Of a stretch of 64,000 bases of DNA, positions 9,106-18,031 are shown one piece after another. The stretch's first letter is position 1. Every line of letters starts with the position of its first letter. The position numbers and the translations under genes were made by a program. Under the pieces are notes generated by a model. The model was not told the origin of the DNA. It ran no database searches and saw only the letters and a list, made by a program, of their open reading frames with translations. This DNA is from Pseudomonadota bacterium (GTDB lineage: Bacteria > Pseudomonadota > Gammaproteobacteria > Burkholderiales > Gallionellaceae). The stretch is from positions 37,980-101,979 of the forward strand of contig JAJZTF010000011.1 of the NCBI GenBank assembly GCA_021821945.1, written 5' to 3'.

Positions 9106-9852
9106 ATGAAGCTTTCAGAGCTGCGCGATTATAACGCAAGCCTTTTGCAAGCCGGGCAATTCAGGGATTACTGTCCGAACGGACTGCAGGTGGAGGGAAA
9201 ATCCGAAGTGCTGAAGATCGCCACCGCGGTGACCGCGTCCCAGTCGGTGCTGGACCGGGCGATAGCATGGGGCGCGGATGCGATCCTCGTGCACCACGGT
9301 TATTTCTGGCGCAACGAGGACATGTGCATCACCGGCATCAAGAAGAGCCGCATCGCCGCGCTCATCAGGCACGAAGTCAGTCTGCTGGCCTACCACCTGC
9401 CGCTCGATGCGCATCCCGAGCTTGGAAACAATGCCGGATTGGGGAGGCTCTTGGCAATCAGGGAGACAGGGAGGTTCGGCGAGCAGAGCCTGATCTGCAA
9501 GGGAGTGCTGGAGTCCGAAATGTCGCTTGCGCAGTTTTCTTCCGTGGTCGAATTCCGCCTCGAGAGAAGGCCTCTGGTCATAGGCGATCCTGAAAGCATC
9601 ATACGCAACGTGGCGTGGTGCTCGGGCGGGGCCCAGGGCTATTTCGAGGCGTCCATCGCGGAGGGTGCGGATGTCTATCTGACCGGCGAGATCTCGGAGC
9701 AGAACTACCATGTTGCAAACGAGACCGGCGTGGCCTTCATCGCGGCAGGTCATCATGCCACGGAGCGCCTTGGAATCAGGGCGCTAGGCACGCATCTTGA
9801 ACGCGAATTCGGGCTCGAACACCGATTCTTCGATCAGGACAACCCGGTCTAG
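9106..9852 (+). CDS. Nif3-like dinuclear metal centre hexameric protein
   Basis: A 248-residue protein of the Nif3/YbgI family (GTP cyclohydrolase I type 2 homologue). Metal ligands are visible in LVHHGYFW, in YHLPLDAH and in AAGHHATERLG close to the C terminus. The start at 9106 follows a strong ribosome site (AGGAG, 5 bp spacer); the open frame upstream is antisense to the protease gene. The biochemical role of the family is unsettled. In many Betaproteobacteria this gene precedes petABC. Confidence 0.9.
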   Translation: MKLSELRDYNASLLQAGQFRDYCPNGLQVEGKSEVLKIATAVTASQSVLDRAIAWGADAILVHHGYFWRNEDMCITGIKKSRIAALIRHEVSLLAYHLPLDAHPELGNNAGLGRLLAIRETGRFGEQSLICKGVLESEMSLAQFSSVVEFRLERRPLVIGDPESIIRNVAWCSGGAQGYFEASIAEGADVYLTGEISEQNYHVANETGVAFIAAGHHATERLGIRALGTHLEREFGLEHRFFDQDNPV

Positions 9853-10418
9853 CCCAAAAGCGCGGTATTGGCGCCGCTGATGAGCTCGAGGAGTTCGTGT
9901 GCGTTGAAGACGGATTCAACCTTGCTGAAGAGGCTCTCGGGCTGCAGGGTCATGCCCAGCAGGAAATCCCTCTGCCTCGGATAAAGGTCTGTCCAGCGCC
10001 AGGCGATGAAATTCCGGTTTCCCCTGTATCCCTTCGCTTCCAGCGTTTTTTTCAGTTCCAGCACCTCCGGGATGGAAAGCTCGGCAGGTGTCGGGCTTTC
10101 CTGCCACATCAATCCCATGAATATGCGCCACTTGCCGCCCATGTGCTGCTGTTCCAGCATCGGAAAGAGATAGTTGGGCCGAGGTTCCGTAGGCCTGAAC
10201 CTGATCCCCGTCAGCATTTTTGGAAAATCCCGGTCTGCTATGGTTTCGGTCTTCCATCCCGGTATTCCAAGGGATGCGTCCATGCGCTTCTGGAACTCGC
10301 CCCAGAAGTTCGAGTTCATCTTTTCGCGCAAGGTGTCGACCTGCTGCGCCACCGACAAGGCCAGGGGCAGGTTTTCCGGTTTTGCAAAGAAATCCAGCAC
10401 CGCTTTTTCTTCATCCAT
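9849..10418 (-). CDS. hypothetical protein, 189 residues
   Basis: No family was recognised. The protein is soluble-looking, acidic at the N terminus and rich in aromatic residues. Conserved-looking segments are NFWGEFQKRMD, GGKWRIFMGLMWQ and FIAWRWTDLYPRQRDFL. There is no signal peptide or membrane helix. An AAGGA ribosome site precedes the ATG by about 11 bp. Its 3' end overlaps the nif3-family gene tail-to-tail by four bases, and it is divergent from actA. It may be a recent addition to the locus; its function cannot be inferred. Confidence 0.7.
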   Translation of the reverse strand: MDEEKAVLDFFAKPENLPLALSVAQQVDTLREKMNSNFWGEFQKRMDASLGIPGWKTETIADRDFPKMLTGIRFRPTEPRPNYLFPMLEQQHMGGKWRIFMGLMWQESPTPAELSIPEVLELKKTLEAKGYRGNRNFIAWRWTDLYPRQRDFLLGMTLQPESLFSKVESVFNAHELLELISGANTALLG

Positions 10419-10527
10419 GGGAGATCATCCTTTCATTTGTTGCATCTATCAAATATAAGCAAATAATGTAAAACCGCGAGATATAAACAAGTTTTCTTAG
10501 AACTATTAGTATATATAAAAACCCTTG

Positions 10528-10556
10528 TTGACTTTGAAAAACAAACCATACATTAT
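10528..10556 (+). promoter_or_regulatory. sigma-70-like promoter for the act operon
   Basis: TTGACT (10528-10533), a 17-bp spacer, then CATTAT (10551-10556), matching the consensus at 5/6 and 4/6 positions. It sits in an AT-rich intergenic stretch (10419-10706) otherwise without genes, about 150 bp upstream of the actA start. It implies a leader of about 145 nt. This is a prediction from sequence only. Confidence 0.5.
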
Positions 10557-10706
10557 CCGCTCGCGACCGCTAATAACTTGATTTGCAGAGATAAAAAAAT
10601 CGAGCAAATTTCGGCTGCTTATATGCGCGTTGCACCTGACATTATCCGATTGAAAAATTTATTCATGCTGCAAAAAGGCATGAAGCTTGCCGGGGGAGTT
10701 CTCACG

Positions 10707-11423
10707 ATGCATCGTTATTTACGTTTTCCTGCCATGTTGGCGGGTTTTCTGATGGCCGTTGCCTGCCATGCAGCGACCGAGCCGCTTACGACCGAGGATG
10801 CGCTGGGTCCGCAGATTCAGCAGCCCATCGAGTTTCCCCATTATCGCCATGCGGGCAACCGCAATCCGGTCGATCCGACAAACAGCGATCCGACCAAGGG
10901 TGGCATGGAAATCAACTGCCAATATTGCCACACCTATGCGCGGCGCAGCCTGACGGCGGGAATACCGCCGCTGCAGAAGTGCATAGGCTGCCATCAGAAC
11001 ATTCCTTCCGTGCGCGACAAGCCGCGCATTGTCGAGCTGTTCAAGTATTGGGATGCGAAAAAGGCGATTCCCTGGAAAAAGGTTCACGACCTGCCTGATT
11101 TCGTGCGCTTCAACCACGAACGGCACATCAAGCGCTTCATAGAGCAGCAGGGACGTCCGGTTCAGGAGGTGTGCGGCTATTGTCACGGGCAGGTGAAGGA
11201 GATGACGACCGCGCGCCGCCAGAAGCCCATCACCATGGGCTGGTGCGTCAGCTGCCACATGAAGGATCACGTCGTGGTGGCCAAGGGGGAAATACCGGAA
11301 GGCGGCACGCCGCTGGGCAAGCAGGATTACTGGTACACATTCCAGAAGCCCCAGGAAAAGAAAAATGCCGAGGGCGAGCTGACTGCCAAGGGTCCCAACG
11401 ATTGCTGGCTCTGCCACAAGTGA
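10707..11423 (+). CDS. actA: alternative complex III pentaheme cytochrome c subunit
   Basis: A 238-residue exported protein with signal MHRYLRFPAMLAGFLMAVACHA and five CxxCH heme sites: CQYCH, CIGCH, CGYCH, CVSCH and CWLCH. Five hemes match ActA of characterised ACIII. The ATG at 10707 has a GGAG ribosome site eight bases upstream; the open frame continues further upstream, but no signal peptide would result from the earlier starts. ActA passes electrons on the periplasmic side of the quinol:cytochrome c (or oxidase) oxidoreductase. Its TGA overlaps an ATG just before actB1. Confidence 0.93.
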   Translation: MHRYLRFPAMLAGFLMAVACHAATEPLTTEDALGPQIQQPIEFPHYRHAGNRNPVDPTNSDPTKGGMEINCQYCHTYARRSLTAGIPPLQKCIGCHQNIPSVRDKPRIVELFKYWDAKKAIPWKKVHDLPDFVRFNHERHIKRFIEQQGRPVQEVCGYCHGQVKEMTTARRQKPITMGWCVSCHMKDHVVVAKGEIPEGGTPLGKQDYWYTFQKPQEKKNAEGELTAKGPNDCWLCHK

Positions 11424-11449
11424 TGAAAAAATTGAACAGAGAGGCTGTG

Positions 11450-13648
11450 ATGATAGACAGTGAATTTGATCGACGCGATTTTCTGAAGGTTTTGGGATGG
11501 GGTGGGGCTGCGGTTGCGCTTTCGGGCTGCGGCAATACCTCCATCGAGGACGGCAAGGAGACGGTGGTTTCCTATGTCCAGGCCAAGGACTATGTGATTC
11601 CGGGCGTTGCGGTATATTTCAATTCGACATGCGCCCAGTGCGATGCGGGATGCAGCATCACCGGAAAGATACGCGAAGGCCGAGTGCTGAAGCTGGAGGG
11701 AAATCCTGAGTCGCCCATCAACAGGGGCAAGCTTTGCGGGCTGGGCCAGGCAAGCGTGCAGCACCACTACAACCCGGACCGCGTGCGCGAGCCATTGCTG
11801 CGCAAAGGCGACAAGGGTGAGACGATCAGCTGGGAAAAGGCCTATGGGCTGATCAACGAGAAGCTTGCCGGCGTGAAGGGCGATGAAATCGCCTTCCTCA
11901 CGGGCGAGATGAGCGGTCACCAGAAGGTGCTGCTGGGCAACTACATGGACAGTCTGGGCAGCGGAAATCACTTCGTATATGAGGCGGTGGCGCCTGCGGT
12001 CGTGCGTGCGGCCAATCTCAAGGCATATGGCGTCGAGATGCCGCGCTACCGCATCGACAAGGCCAAGGTGATGCTGTCTTTCGGTGCGGACTTTCTCGGC
12101 ACATGGGTTTCTCCCGTGCATTTCGCCCAGCAGTATGCGGCCTTCCGCAAGGGGGTGGACGGACAGCGCGGTGTCCTGATACAGGCCGAATCCAAGATGA
12201 CGCTGACCGGTGCCAATGCGGATCGCTGGCTTGCTGTCCGTCCAGGCACGGAAGGCATACTGGCGCTTGGCATCATCAATGCGCTGGGAATCGCCACGGG
12301 CGACGTGGCCGAGCTCGTCAAGGATTACGACAAGGCGAGGGTCAGCCGGGATACCGGTGTCGAGCCCAGCCACATAGACAAGATCGCGGCAATTCTGAGA
12401 TTGCGCAGCCCGAGCCTCGTGTTGGCCGGAAGCGCTGCCGAAGGGTATGTGCACGGCATGCAGAATGCGGAGGCGATCAATCTTCTGAATCATGTGCTGG
12501 GCAATGTCGGGAAGACGATAGAGGCTCCGGTGTCCGTGCCCTTCCCGCAGCTTGCGCCATCCAAGGGAAGCACCGCATCGCTCAAGAAGCTCAACGACGA
12601 TCTTGCATCGGGCAAATACAAGGTGCTCTTCAGCATCGCGACCAATCCCGTATTCACCGCGCCTGCCTCCTACAAATTTGGCGACAACATGGCAAAGGCG
12701 GGATTCAAGGTCGCGTTCGCGCATTATCTCGACGAGACCGCCCTGCAGGCGGATCTCGTTCTGCCTCTCGATTCGGAGATGGAGGACTGGGGAACCCATG
12801 TTCCGGAGTATCTGGCGGATGCCGCGCAGATCAACATCCAGCAGCCCCTGATGGAAAGGCTGCATGCGAATACGCGGGGCATGGGCGATATCCTGCTCGC
12901 ACTCGTCAAGCAGCGCAAGCCTGAGGAGTACAAGGCGTTCGACGACTACTACGGCTTTCTGCGCTTTGCGATGCTGCAGAACAAGAACGCCCTGGGCGGG
13001 GCGGAAAAGGACGACGACAACTTCTGGAACGACACGCTCTCGAATGGCATCGTCAAGCTTTCGCCAGCTTCGGGCGCATTGTCCGCAAAAGCCGATGTGG
13101 GCGGGATCAAATTGCCCGCTCCAAAGGAGGCGGACAAGCAGTATCCGCTGCGCCTGATCGCCTCCGTCACCTCGAACCTGCGGGACGGACGTCACACCAA
13201 TCAGCCCTGGATACAGGAATCCCCCGATCCGCTGACCACGATAGTCTGGGATTCCTGGGTCGAGATACATCCGAAGAAGGCTGCGGAACTCGGCGTCGTC
13301 GAGGGGGACATCGTGAAAGTGACGTCCAGGACGGGTTCGATCAGCGCCCAGGTCTATCTTTTCCCCGGCATACATCCGGAGGCGGTCTCCATCCCCATCG
13401 GCCGCGGACATGAGGCGATGGGAAGATATGCCAAGGGCTATGGCGTCAATCCTTTCAGCATCATGGATGCCGTTTTCGAGCGCGAAACGGGGGAGCTTGC
13501 GATGCACGAGACGAACGTGAACATCGCCAAGACCGGTCAGCGCGTCATCGTCGTCAAGGATGAGGGCCCCGTGGGCGGTAAGCAGATGGGAAGAAGGGTC
13601 GCCGTGAGCAGATCCACCGATCAAGTCGATTTGTCAAAGGAGGTTTGA
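11450..13648 (+). CDS. actB: ACIII ActB1: molybdopterin-oxidoreductase-like subunit with Tat lipoprotein signal
   Basis: About 732 residues. The N terminus RRDFLKVLGWGGAAVALSGC combines a twin-arginine motif with a lipobox-like cysteine. A Cys set C-x2-C-x3-C-x27-C follows (CAQCDAGC ... KLCGLG), the pattern that binds the N-terminal Fe-S cluster in molybdopterin oxidoreductases. The remainder has the DMSO-reductase fold with a C-terminal beta-barrel region (NLRDGRHTNQPW, VKVTSRTG). ACIII ActB is known to lack the molybdenum cofactor. Here the domain is a gene separate from the ferredoxin domain. An AGAGAGG site favours the ATG at 11450; an ATG at 11423, overlapping the actA stop, is the alternative. 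Confidence 0.9.
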   Translation: MIDSEFDRRDFLKVLGWGGAAVALSGCGNTSIEDGKETVVSYVQAKDYVIPGVAVYFNSTCAQCDAGCSITGKIREGRVLKLEGNPESPINRGKLCGLGQASVQHHYNPDRVREPLLRKGDKGETISWEKAYGLINEKLAGVKGDEIAFLTGEMSGHQKVLLGNYMDSLGSGNHFVYEAVAPAVVRAANLKAYGVEMPRYRIDKAKVMLSFGADFLGTWVSPVHFAQQYAAFRKGVDGQRGVLIQAESKMTLTGANADRWLAVRPGTEGILALGIINALGIATGDVAELVKDYDKARVSRDTGVEPSHIDKIAAILRLRSPSLVLAGSAAEGYVHGMQNAEAINLLNHVLGNVGKTIEAPVSVPFPQLAPSKGSTASLKKLNDDLASGKYKVLFSIATNPVFTAPASYKFGDNMAKAGFKVAFAHYLDETALQADLVLPLDSEMEDWGTHVPEYLADAAQINIQQPLMERLHANTRGMGDILLALVKQRKPEEYKAFDDYYGFLRFAMLQNKNALGGAEKDDDNFWNDTLSNGIVKLSPASGALSAKADVGGIKLPAPKEADKQYPLRLIASVTSNLRDGRHTNQPWIQESPDPLTTIVWDSWVEIHPKKAAELGVVEGDIVKVTSRTGSISAQVYLFPGIHPEAVSIPIGRGHEAMGRYAKGYGVNPFSIMDAVFERETGELAMHETNVNIAKTGQRVIVVKDEGPVGGKQMGRRVAVSRSTDQVDLSKEV

Positions 13649-13651
13649 GTC

Positions 13652-14506
13652 ATGTCAGTCACCAATTTGCTGGATAACTGGGCTGCGGTCCGCCATTTTC
13701 ATCCTATCGATGACAAGCCGCACGATCCCTACAAGTGGGCGATGGCGATAGATCTGGATGCATGCATAGGCTGCAACGCATGCGCCGTGGCGTGTTATGC
13801 GGAAAACAATCTGCCCGTCGTGGGGCGCGAGAAGTTCCAGCATGGCCAGGTGATGCACTGGATGCGCATCGAGCGCTACTGGAACGAGGACGACAGGGAG
13901 TTCCCGGATCAGGGAGCGGAATTCATGCCCATGATGTGCCAGCAGTGCGAGGCGGCGCCATGCGAAACCGTCTGTCCTGTGGGCGCGACCAATCACACCC
14001 AGGATGGCCTGAATTCCCAGATTTACAACCGCTGCATAGGATCGCGCTACTGTTCTGCGAACTGTCCGTACAAGGTCCGTTACTTCAACTGGTATGACTA
14101 TCCTACGACGGACAATGTCTGGCCTGCCGAGATGAATTACCAGCTGAATCCGGACGTGACCGTGCGCGGCAAGGGCGTGATGGAGAAATGCACCTTCTGC
14201 GTGCAGAGGCTTCGTGCGGCAGAGGTCACGGCCAAGGGCGAAGGGCGCATCGTGCGCGAGGGGGAGGTACAGACGGCCTGTCAGCAGTCCTGCCCGACCA
14301 ACGCGATCTCCTTCGGCAATCTGGTCGATCCTGAGTCGCGGGTGCACAAGCAGTGGAAGGCGCAGCAGGTGGATCTTGCGAAGGACGAGCAGGAAAAGGA
14401 CAAGCAGGAGGGCGGCTCGGATTTGCGCGGCTACCGGATCTTCGAAGACCTGCGCGCCTATCCTTCGGTGATGTACCTGGAGCGCGTGCGCGAGAGCGCT
14501 GTTTAG
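13652..14506 (+). CDS. ACIII ActB2: four-cluster iron-sulfur subunit
   Basis: A 284-residue NrfC/DmsB-like ferredoxin protein. Cysteine groups are ACIGCNACAVAC, CQQCEAAPCETVCPVGA, CIGSRYCSANCPYKVRYFNW and CTFCVQ followed by ACQQSCPTNAI. Several groups carry the usual 4Fe-4S spacing. In Rhodothermus-type ACIII this is the C-terminal domain of one ActB chain; here it is a stand-alone subunit three bases after actB1, with an AAAGGAGG ribosome site. It should wire quinol oxidation at ActC to the heme subunits. Confidence 0.92.
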   Translation: MSVTNLLDNWAAVRHFHPIDDKPHDPYKWAMAIDLDACIGCNACAVACYAENNLPVVGREKFQHGQVMHWMRIERYWNEDDREFPDQGAEFMPMMCQQCEAAPCETVCPVGATNHTQDGLNSQIYNRCIGSRYCSANCPYKVRYFNWYDYPTTDNVWPAEMNYQLNPDVTVRGKGVMEKCTFCVQRLRAAEVTAKGEGRIVREGEVQTACQQSCPTNAISFGNLVDPESRVHKQWKAQQVDLAKDEQEKDKQEGGSDLRGYRIFEDLRAYPSVMYLERVRESAV

Positions 14507-14531
14507 CCGGCTGAACATTTAAGGAACGACA

Positions 14532-15911
14532 ATGAAAGATATCCGCGAAGACATTGCCTGGGCCAAGATCAACCAGGACGTGATGAAGAGTCTGGAAAAC
14601 CCGAGGCCGCTGTATTGGGTGATCCTGTTTTTTGCCGTGCTGACTTTCGGCATAGGCATAGGCTGCGAGGTCTACCAGTACCAGATGGGCATGGGGGTGG
14701 CGAATCTCGACAATCCTCATGTATGGGGGCTTTACATCGCCACCTTCATCTTCTGGATCGGCATGAGCCATTCAGGCACGCTGCTGTCCGCCATCCTGCA
14801 TCTGATGCATGCCGACTGGCGAAAGCCGATATACCGTTTCGCCGAGGCGATGACGACTTTCTCGCTGATGACGGCGGGCCTATTCGTGATGGTCCATCTG
14901 GGGCGTCTCTGGCAGTTCTATTACGCGGTTCCCTATCCCAACGAGCGCTGGGTCTGGCCCAACTTCCAGTCGCCCCTCCTCTGGGATGCGATGGCGATCT
15001 TCACCTATCTGAGCTCCTCCGTACTCTTCCTGTTCGTCGGCATGATCCCGGATCTTGCGATCGCGCGCGACAACATGCACTCCGGATGGCGCAAGAAGCT
15101 CTATACGCTTCTGGCGCTGGGCTGGGAGGGTACCGACAGGCAGTGGCGCAATTTCCGCGTGACCTATCTGACCATCGCCTGTTTCCTGATTCCCCTTGCC
15201 GTATCGGTGCACTCCATCGTGGCATCCGACTTCGGCATGTCGCAGCAGCCGGGCTGGCATGTGACCTCGTTCCCGCCCTACTTCGTCGCGGGCGCGCTTT
15301 ATTCGGGATGCGCTGCGATCATCACGCTCTTCATCATCCTGCGCTACGTGTTCAAGTTCGAGGACTACATGACGCTGCCGATACTGAAAAAGATCGTGAG
15401 GCTGACTTTCGCGATCGCGATGGTGTGGACCTATCTCAACTGCGTCGAATTCGCATCCGTATGGTATAGCCACGATGCCGTCTCCAAGGATCTGCTGATA
15501 CAGAAGATGACGGGGCCATACGCGCCATTCTGGTGGGCGATGATCTTCTGCGGCTCCATCGTGCCGCTGGTCTTCGCGATCAAGCGCTTCCAGACCAACA
15601 TCCCCGTGCTCTTCGCGACCTCGCTTTTGCTGAACCTCGGCATGTGGCTGGAGCGCTGGATGATCGTGTCGCCCACGTTCTCCCATGGCTACTATCCATG
15701 GACCTGGGATCACGATCAGTGGCCCTCGATGATACAGTGGGGCATCGTGTTCGGCAGCTTCGGCTGGTTCACGCTGCTATTCATGGTGTTCTGCAAGATG
15801 TTCCCCTCGGTTTCCATGTACGAGGTCAAGGAGATGGTTTACCACCGCACGCTGCATCTGAAAAATAACGGAACTGCCGTTGAACAAACCGTTGAGCAAG
15901 GAGTTCACTAA
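14532..15911 (+). CDS. actC: ACIII NrfD-like quinol-oxidizing membrane subunit
   Basis: A 459-residue polytopic protein of the NrfD/PsrC family with about ten membrane helices. Landmarks are RPLYWVILFFAVLTFGIGIG at the first helix, IGMSHSGTLLSAILHLM, and HDQWPSMIQWGIVFGSFGWF near the C terminus. ActC holds the periplasmic-side quinol site in known ACIII. The start has an AAGGA site. Position and length match actC. Confidence 0.93.
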   Translation: MKDIREDIAWAKINQDVMKSLENPRPLYWVILFFAVLTFGIGIGCEVYQYQMGMGVANLDNPHVWGLYIATFIFWIGMSHSGTLLSAILHLMHADWRKPIYRFAEAMTTFSLMTAGLFVMVHLGRLWQFYYAVPYPNERWVWPNFQSPLLWDAMAIFTYLSSSVLFLFVGMIPDLAIARDNMHSGWRKKLYTLLALGWEGTDRQWRNFRVTYLTIACFLIPLAVSVHSIVASDFGMSQQPGWHVTSFPPYFVAGALYSGCAAIITLFIILRYVFKFEDYMTLPILKKIVRLTFAIAMVWTYLNCVEFASVWYSHDAVSKDLLIQKMTGPYAPFWWAMIFCGSIVPLVFAIKRFQTNIPVLFATSLLLNLGMWLERWMIVSPTFSHGYYPWTWDHDQWPSMIQWGIVFGSFGWFTLLFMVFCKMFPSVSMYEVKEMVYHRTLHLKNNGTAVEQTVEQGVH

Positions 15912-15913
15912 TC

Positions 15914-16444
15914 ATGAGCAAACGTCACTTACTCGCCTTGTATGGCGACTTTGATCAGGCGGAGGCGGTCGTCAAGGAGCTTCGCAACACCAAGATTTCG
16001 GGCTTCGATGTCAACGATGACATGATCGTCAAGTCGCCTATCGAGCATCCGGAAGTCGAGAAGTTTCTCGGTGAAAAGCCCGTCTACGTGCAGTGGTTCA
16101 CGCTGATAGGCGCGGTGCTCGGAGGATCCCTGGGGTTTCTCGGCATCTCGAGCGCGCAGGCCAATTTCTTCATGCAGATGAAGGGGGGAAAGCCCATCGT
16201 GCCTCTGCCGCCCAATTTCGTGCTGACCTACGAGCTTTTCATCCTGGGCGGCGTGTACATCACGGTGCTTGGCTTTCTGATCTGCTCGGCATTGCCGGCC
16301 AAGCGTTCCCCGCTATACAACGCCAAGGTCTCGGTCGACAACATCGGCATACTGGTCAAGGCGGAAGAGGCGGCAGTCGGCGCATTGAAGGCGATCTTTG
16401 CCAAGCACAAGGCGTTGGAAATTCAGGAAGAGGCTGGGAAATGA
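15914..16444 (+). CDS. actD: ACIII subunit ActD (DUF3341)
   Basis: A 176-residue protein. A cytosolic alpha/beta N-terminal domain (LLALYGDFDQAEAVVKELR) is followed by two membrane helices, near residues 58-75 and 105-125. Length and topology fit ActD of alternative complex III. It sits two bases after actC and overlaps actE by four. Confidence 0.9.
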   Translation: MSKRHLLALYGDFDQAEAVVKELRNTKISGFDVNDDMIVKSPIEHPEVEKFLGEKPVYVQWFTLIGAVLGGSLGFLGISSAQANFFMQMKGGKPIVPLPPNFVLTYELFILGGVYITVLGFLICSALPAKRSPLYNAKVSVDNIGILVKAEEAAVGALKAIFAKHKALEIQEEAGK

Positions 16445-16998
16445 TGAAAAGAACATCCTTGTTGGTCACTCTGTTGTTGATGCCGGCTCTCGCGCAGGCC
16501 TGGCCCTGGTCCAGGGACATGGCAAACCAGATCAGCATCAAGCCCCAGGAAAGTCCGGATCCTGCACATCCTGGCATGTACCCCTTTCCCTCGCGTTCCG
16601 TGCCGGTGCCCGGCACCACCGTGCTGGTGGAGGATCTTGAGGCGGCGAAGAAGATGGTCAATCCGGTGGTTCCCGATGCGCAGTCGGTGCAGAAGGGCAA
16701 GCATCTGTTCGAGATCTACTGCACGCCATGCCACGGATTCAAGGGATACGGCGACGGGCTGGTCGGGAAGAAGCTGATCATGCAGCCTTTCAACCTTTCC
16801 TATACCAACACCATGCACAGCTGGAAGTCGCCCGACTATCCGGACGGATATATTTTCGGCTACATGACGCTGGGAGGGGCAGTGATGCCAAGCTATGCGA
16901 ACGATCTTTCTCCGACCGAACGCTGGAACGTGGTGAACTACGTGCGCAAGGTCTTGCAGAAGGCGCCTCCCGGTTATGTGGCGCCGCAGTCGAATTGA
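16441..16998 (+). CDS. actE: ACIII monoheme cytochrome c subunit
   Basis: A 185-residue exported cytochrome with signal MMKRTSLLVTLLLMPALAQA and one heme site, CTPCHGFKGYGDG. The distal methionine candidate is in GGAVMPSYANDLS. The ATG at 16441 overlaps the actD stop; the frame is open further upstream inside actD but the signal peptide fixes this start. ActE is the second heme-bearing subunit and the likely exit toward a soluble cytochrome or terminal oxidase. Confidence 0.93.
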   Translation: MMKRTSLLVTLLLMPALAQAWPWSRDMANQISIKPQESPDPAHPGMYPFPSRSVPVPGTTVLVEDLEAAKKMVNPVVPDAQSVQKGKHLFEIYCTPCHGFKGYGDGLVGKKLIMQPFNLSYTNTMHSWKSPDYPDGYIFGYMTLGGAVMPSYANDLSPTERWNVVNYVRKVLQKAPPGYVAPQSN

Positions 16999-17010
16999 GG
17001 AGGATAGGAA

Positions 17011-18024
17011 ATGTTGACATATACCAATTGGTCGGTTCTCACGGTAAGCTTCGTCGTCGTGTTGTCCCTGGCATTGAGCGGCGTGGCATTCTGCTCGGTG
17101 CTGCATCTGGTGGGCGCAAAATGGCGCTATAACGTGCGCAATCTTGCGGTGTCGCTCTATGCGCTGTTTCCCCTTGCGGCCGTATTGCTCGTGATCCTGC
17201 TGGCCGGCGGAGAGCACACCTTCCCGTGGTGGAACCGGCCGGTCAACTCGGACTTCCACATGCCCGGCTGGTATCAGCCCTACTGGCTGATGTCGCGCGA
17301 AGTGGTGGGCATGATATTCATGATGGCGCTCTATTGGGTGTTCATCCAGCGCCAGGCGGAAAGCGACAAGGGCCCCAAGGAATATGCGAGCTTCCACCGG
17401 GTCGCAACCTGGATTCCATTCTTCTTCGTGCTCTACAGCACGATGATCGCGTGGGATTTCGAGATGACGCTGGTGCCGGAATGGCACAGCGCGATCTACG
17501 GGATGCAGCAGTTCGTCAGCAATTTCGGCATGTTCCTGGCATTTCTCGTGATCTGGATATATGTCCTGAACACGAAGAACAAGCTGGTTTCGCCCGTACC
17601 CGAAAAGATTTATAATTACATCGCGCAGATGCTGCTGGCTTTCACCCTGCTGTATATATATACTTATTACGCACAATTCCTGACCATCTGGTATGGCAAT
17701 CTGCCCGACGAGACGGATCGTGTGTTTGGCATGATGTATGGCGACTATGCCTTCGTCTGGTGGGCCGTGCTGGCACTGAAATTTGTCATACCATTCGTGG
17801 CGCTTTGTTTTCCGGTGACGCGGCACAGCATTGCCGGAATCACCGCTGTTGCCACGTCCATCATCATAGGCACGATCTGCGAGCGCTTCATCTGGATCGC
17901 CGGCGTAAATGGCACCGGCAGTTATCCGGTGCTCGCTGCGGCCTTGGTATGGGGAATTGTTGCGCTGGTGGGATTTTTCCTTGTGCGGGCTTTCATGCAG
18001 AGCAGAAATTTGATTAAGGGGTAA
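17011..18024 (+). CDS. actF: ACIII membrane subunit ActF
   Basis: A 337-residue protein with about ten predicted membrane helices, related to ActC/NrfD but shorter. The GGEHTFPWWNRPV and FHMPGWYQPYWLMSREV segments form a large loop typical of ActF. It closes the act operon. No cytochrome oxidase genes follow, unlike several ACIII loci, so the oxidase partner is encoded elsewhere. Confidence 0.88.
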   Translation: MLTYTNWSVLTVSFVVVLSLALSGVAFCSVLHLVGAKWRYNVRNLAVSLYALFPLAAVLLVILLAGGEHTFPWWNRPVNSDFHMPGWYQPYWLMSREVVGMIFMMALYWVFIQRQAESDKGPKEYASFHRVATWIPFFFVLYSTMIAWDFEMTLVPEWHSAIYGMQQFVSNFGMFLAFLVIWIYVLNTKNKLVSPVPEKIYNYIAQMLLAFTLLYIYTYYAQFLTIWYGNLPDETDRVFGMMYGDYAFVWWAVLALKFVIPFVALCFPVTRHSIAGITAVATSIIIGTICERFIWIAGVNGTGSYPVLAAALVWGIVALVGFFLVRAFMQSRNLIKG

Positions 18025-18031
18025 GAGCGTA

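Noticed and set aside
11327..13624. 765-codon open frame on the minus strand opposite actB1
   Set aside because: It is exactly antisense to a well-supported gene in GC-rich DNA; the translation is His/Arg/Gln-rich without domains and has no ribosome site. It is a shadow of codon bias.
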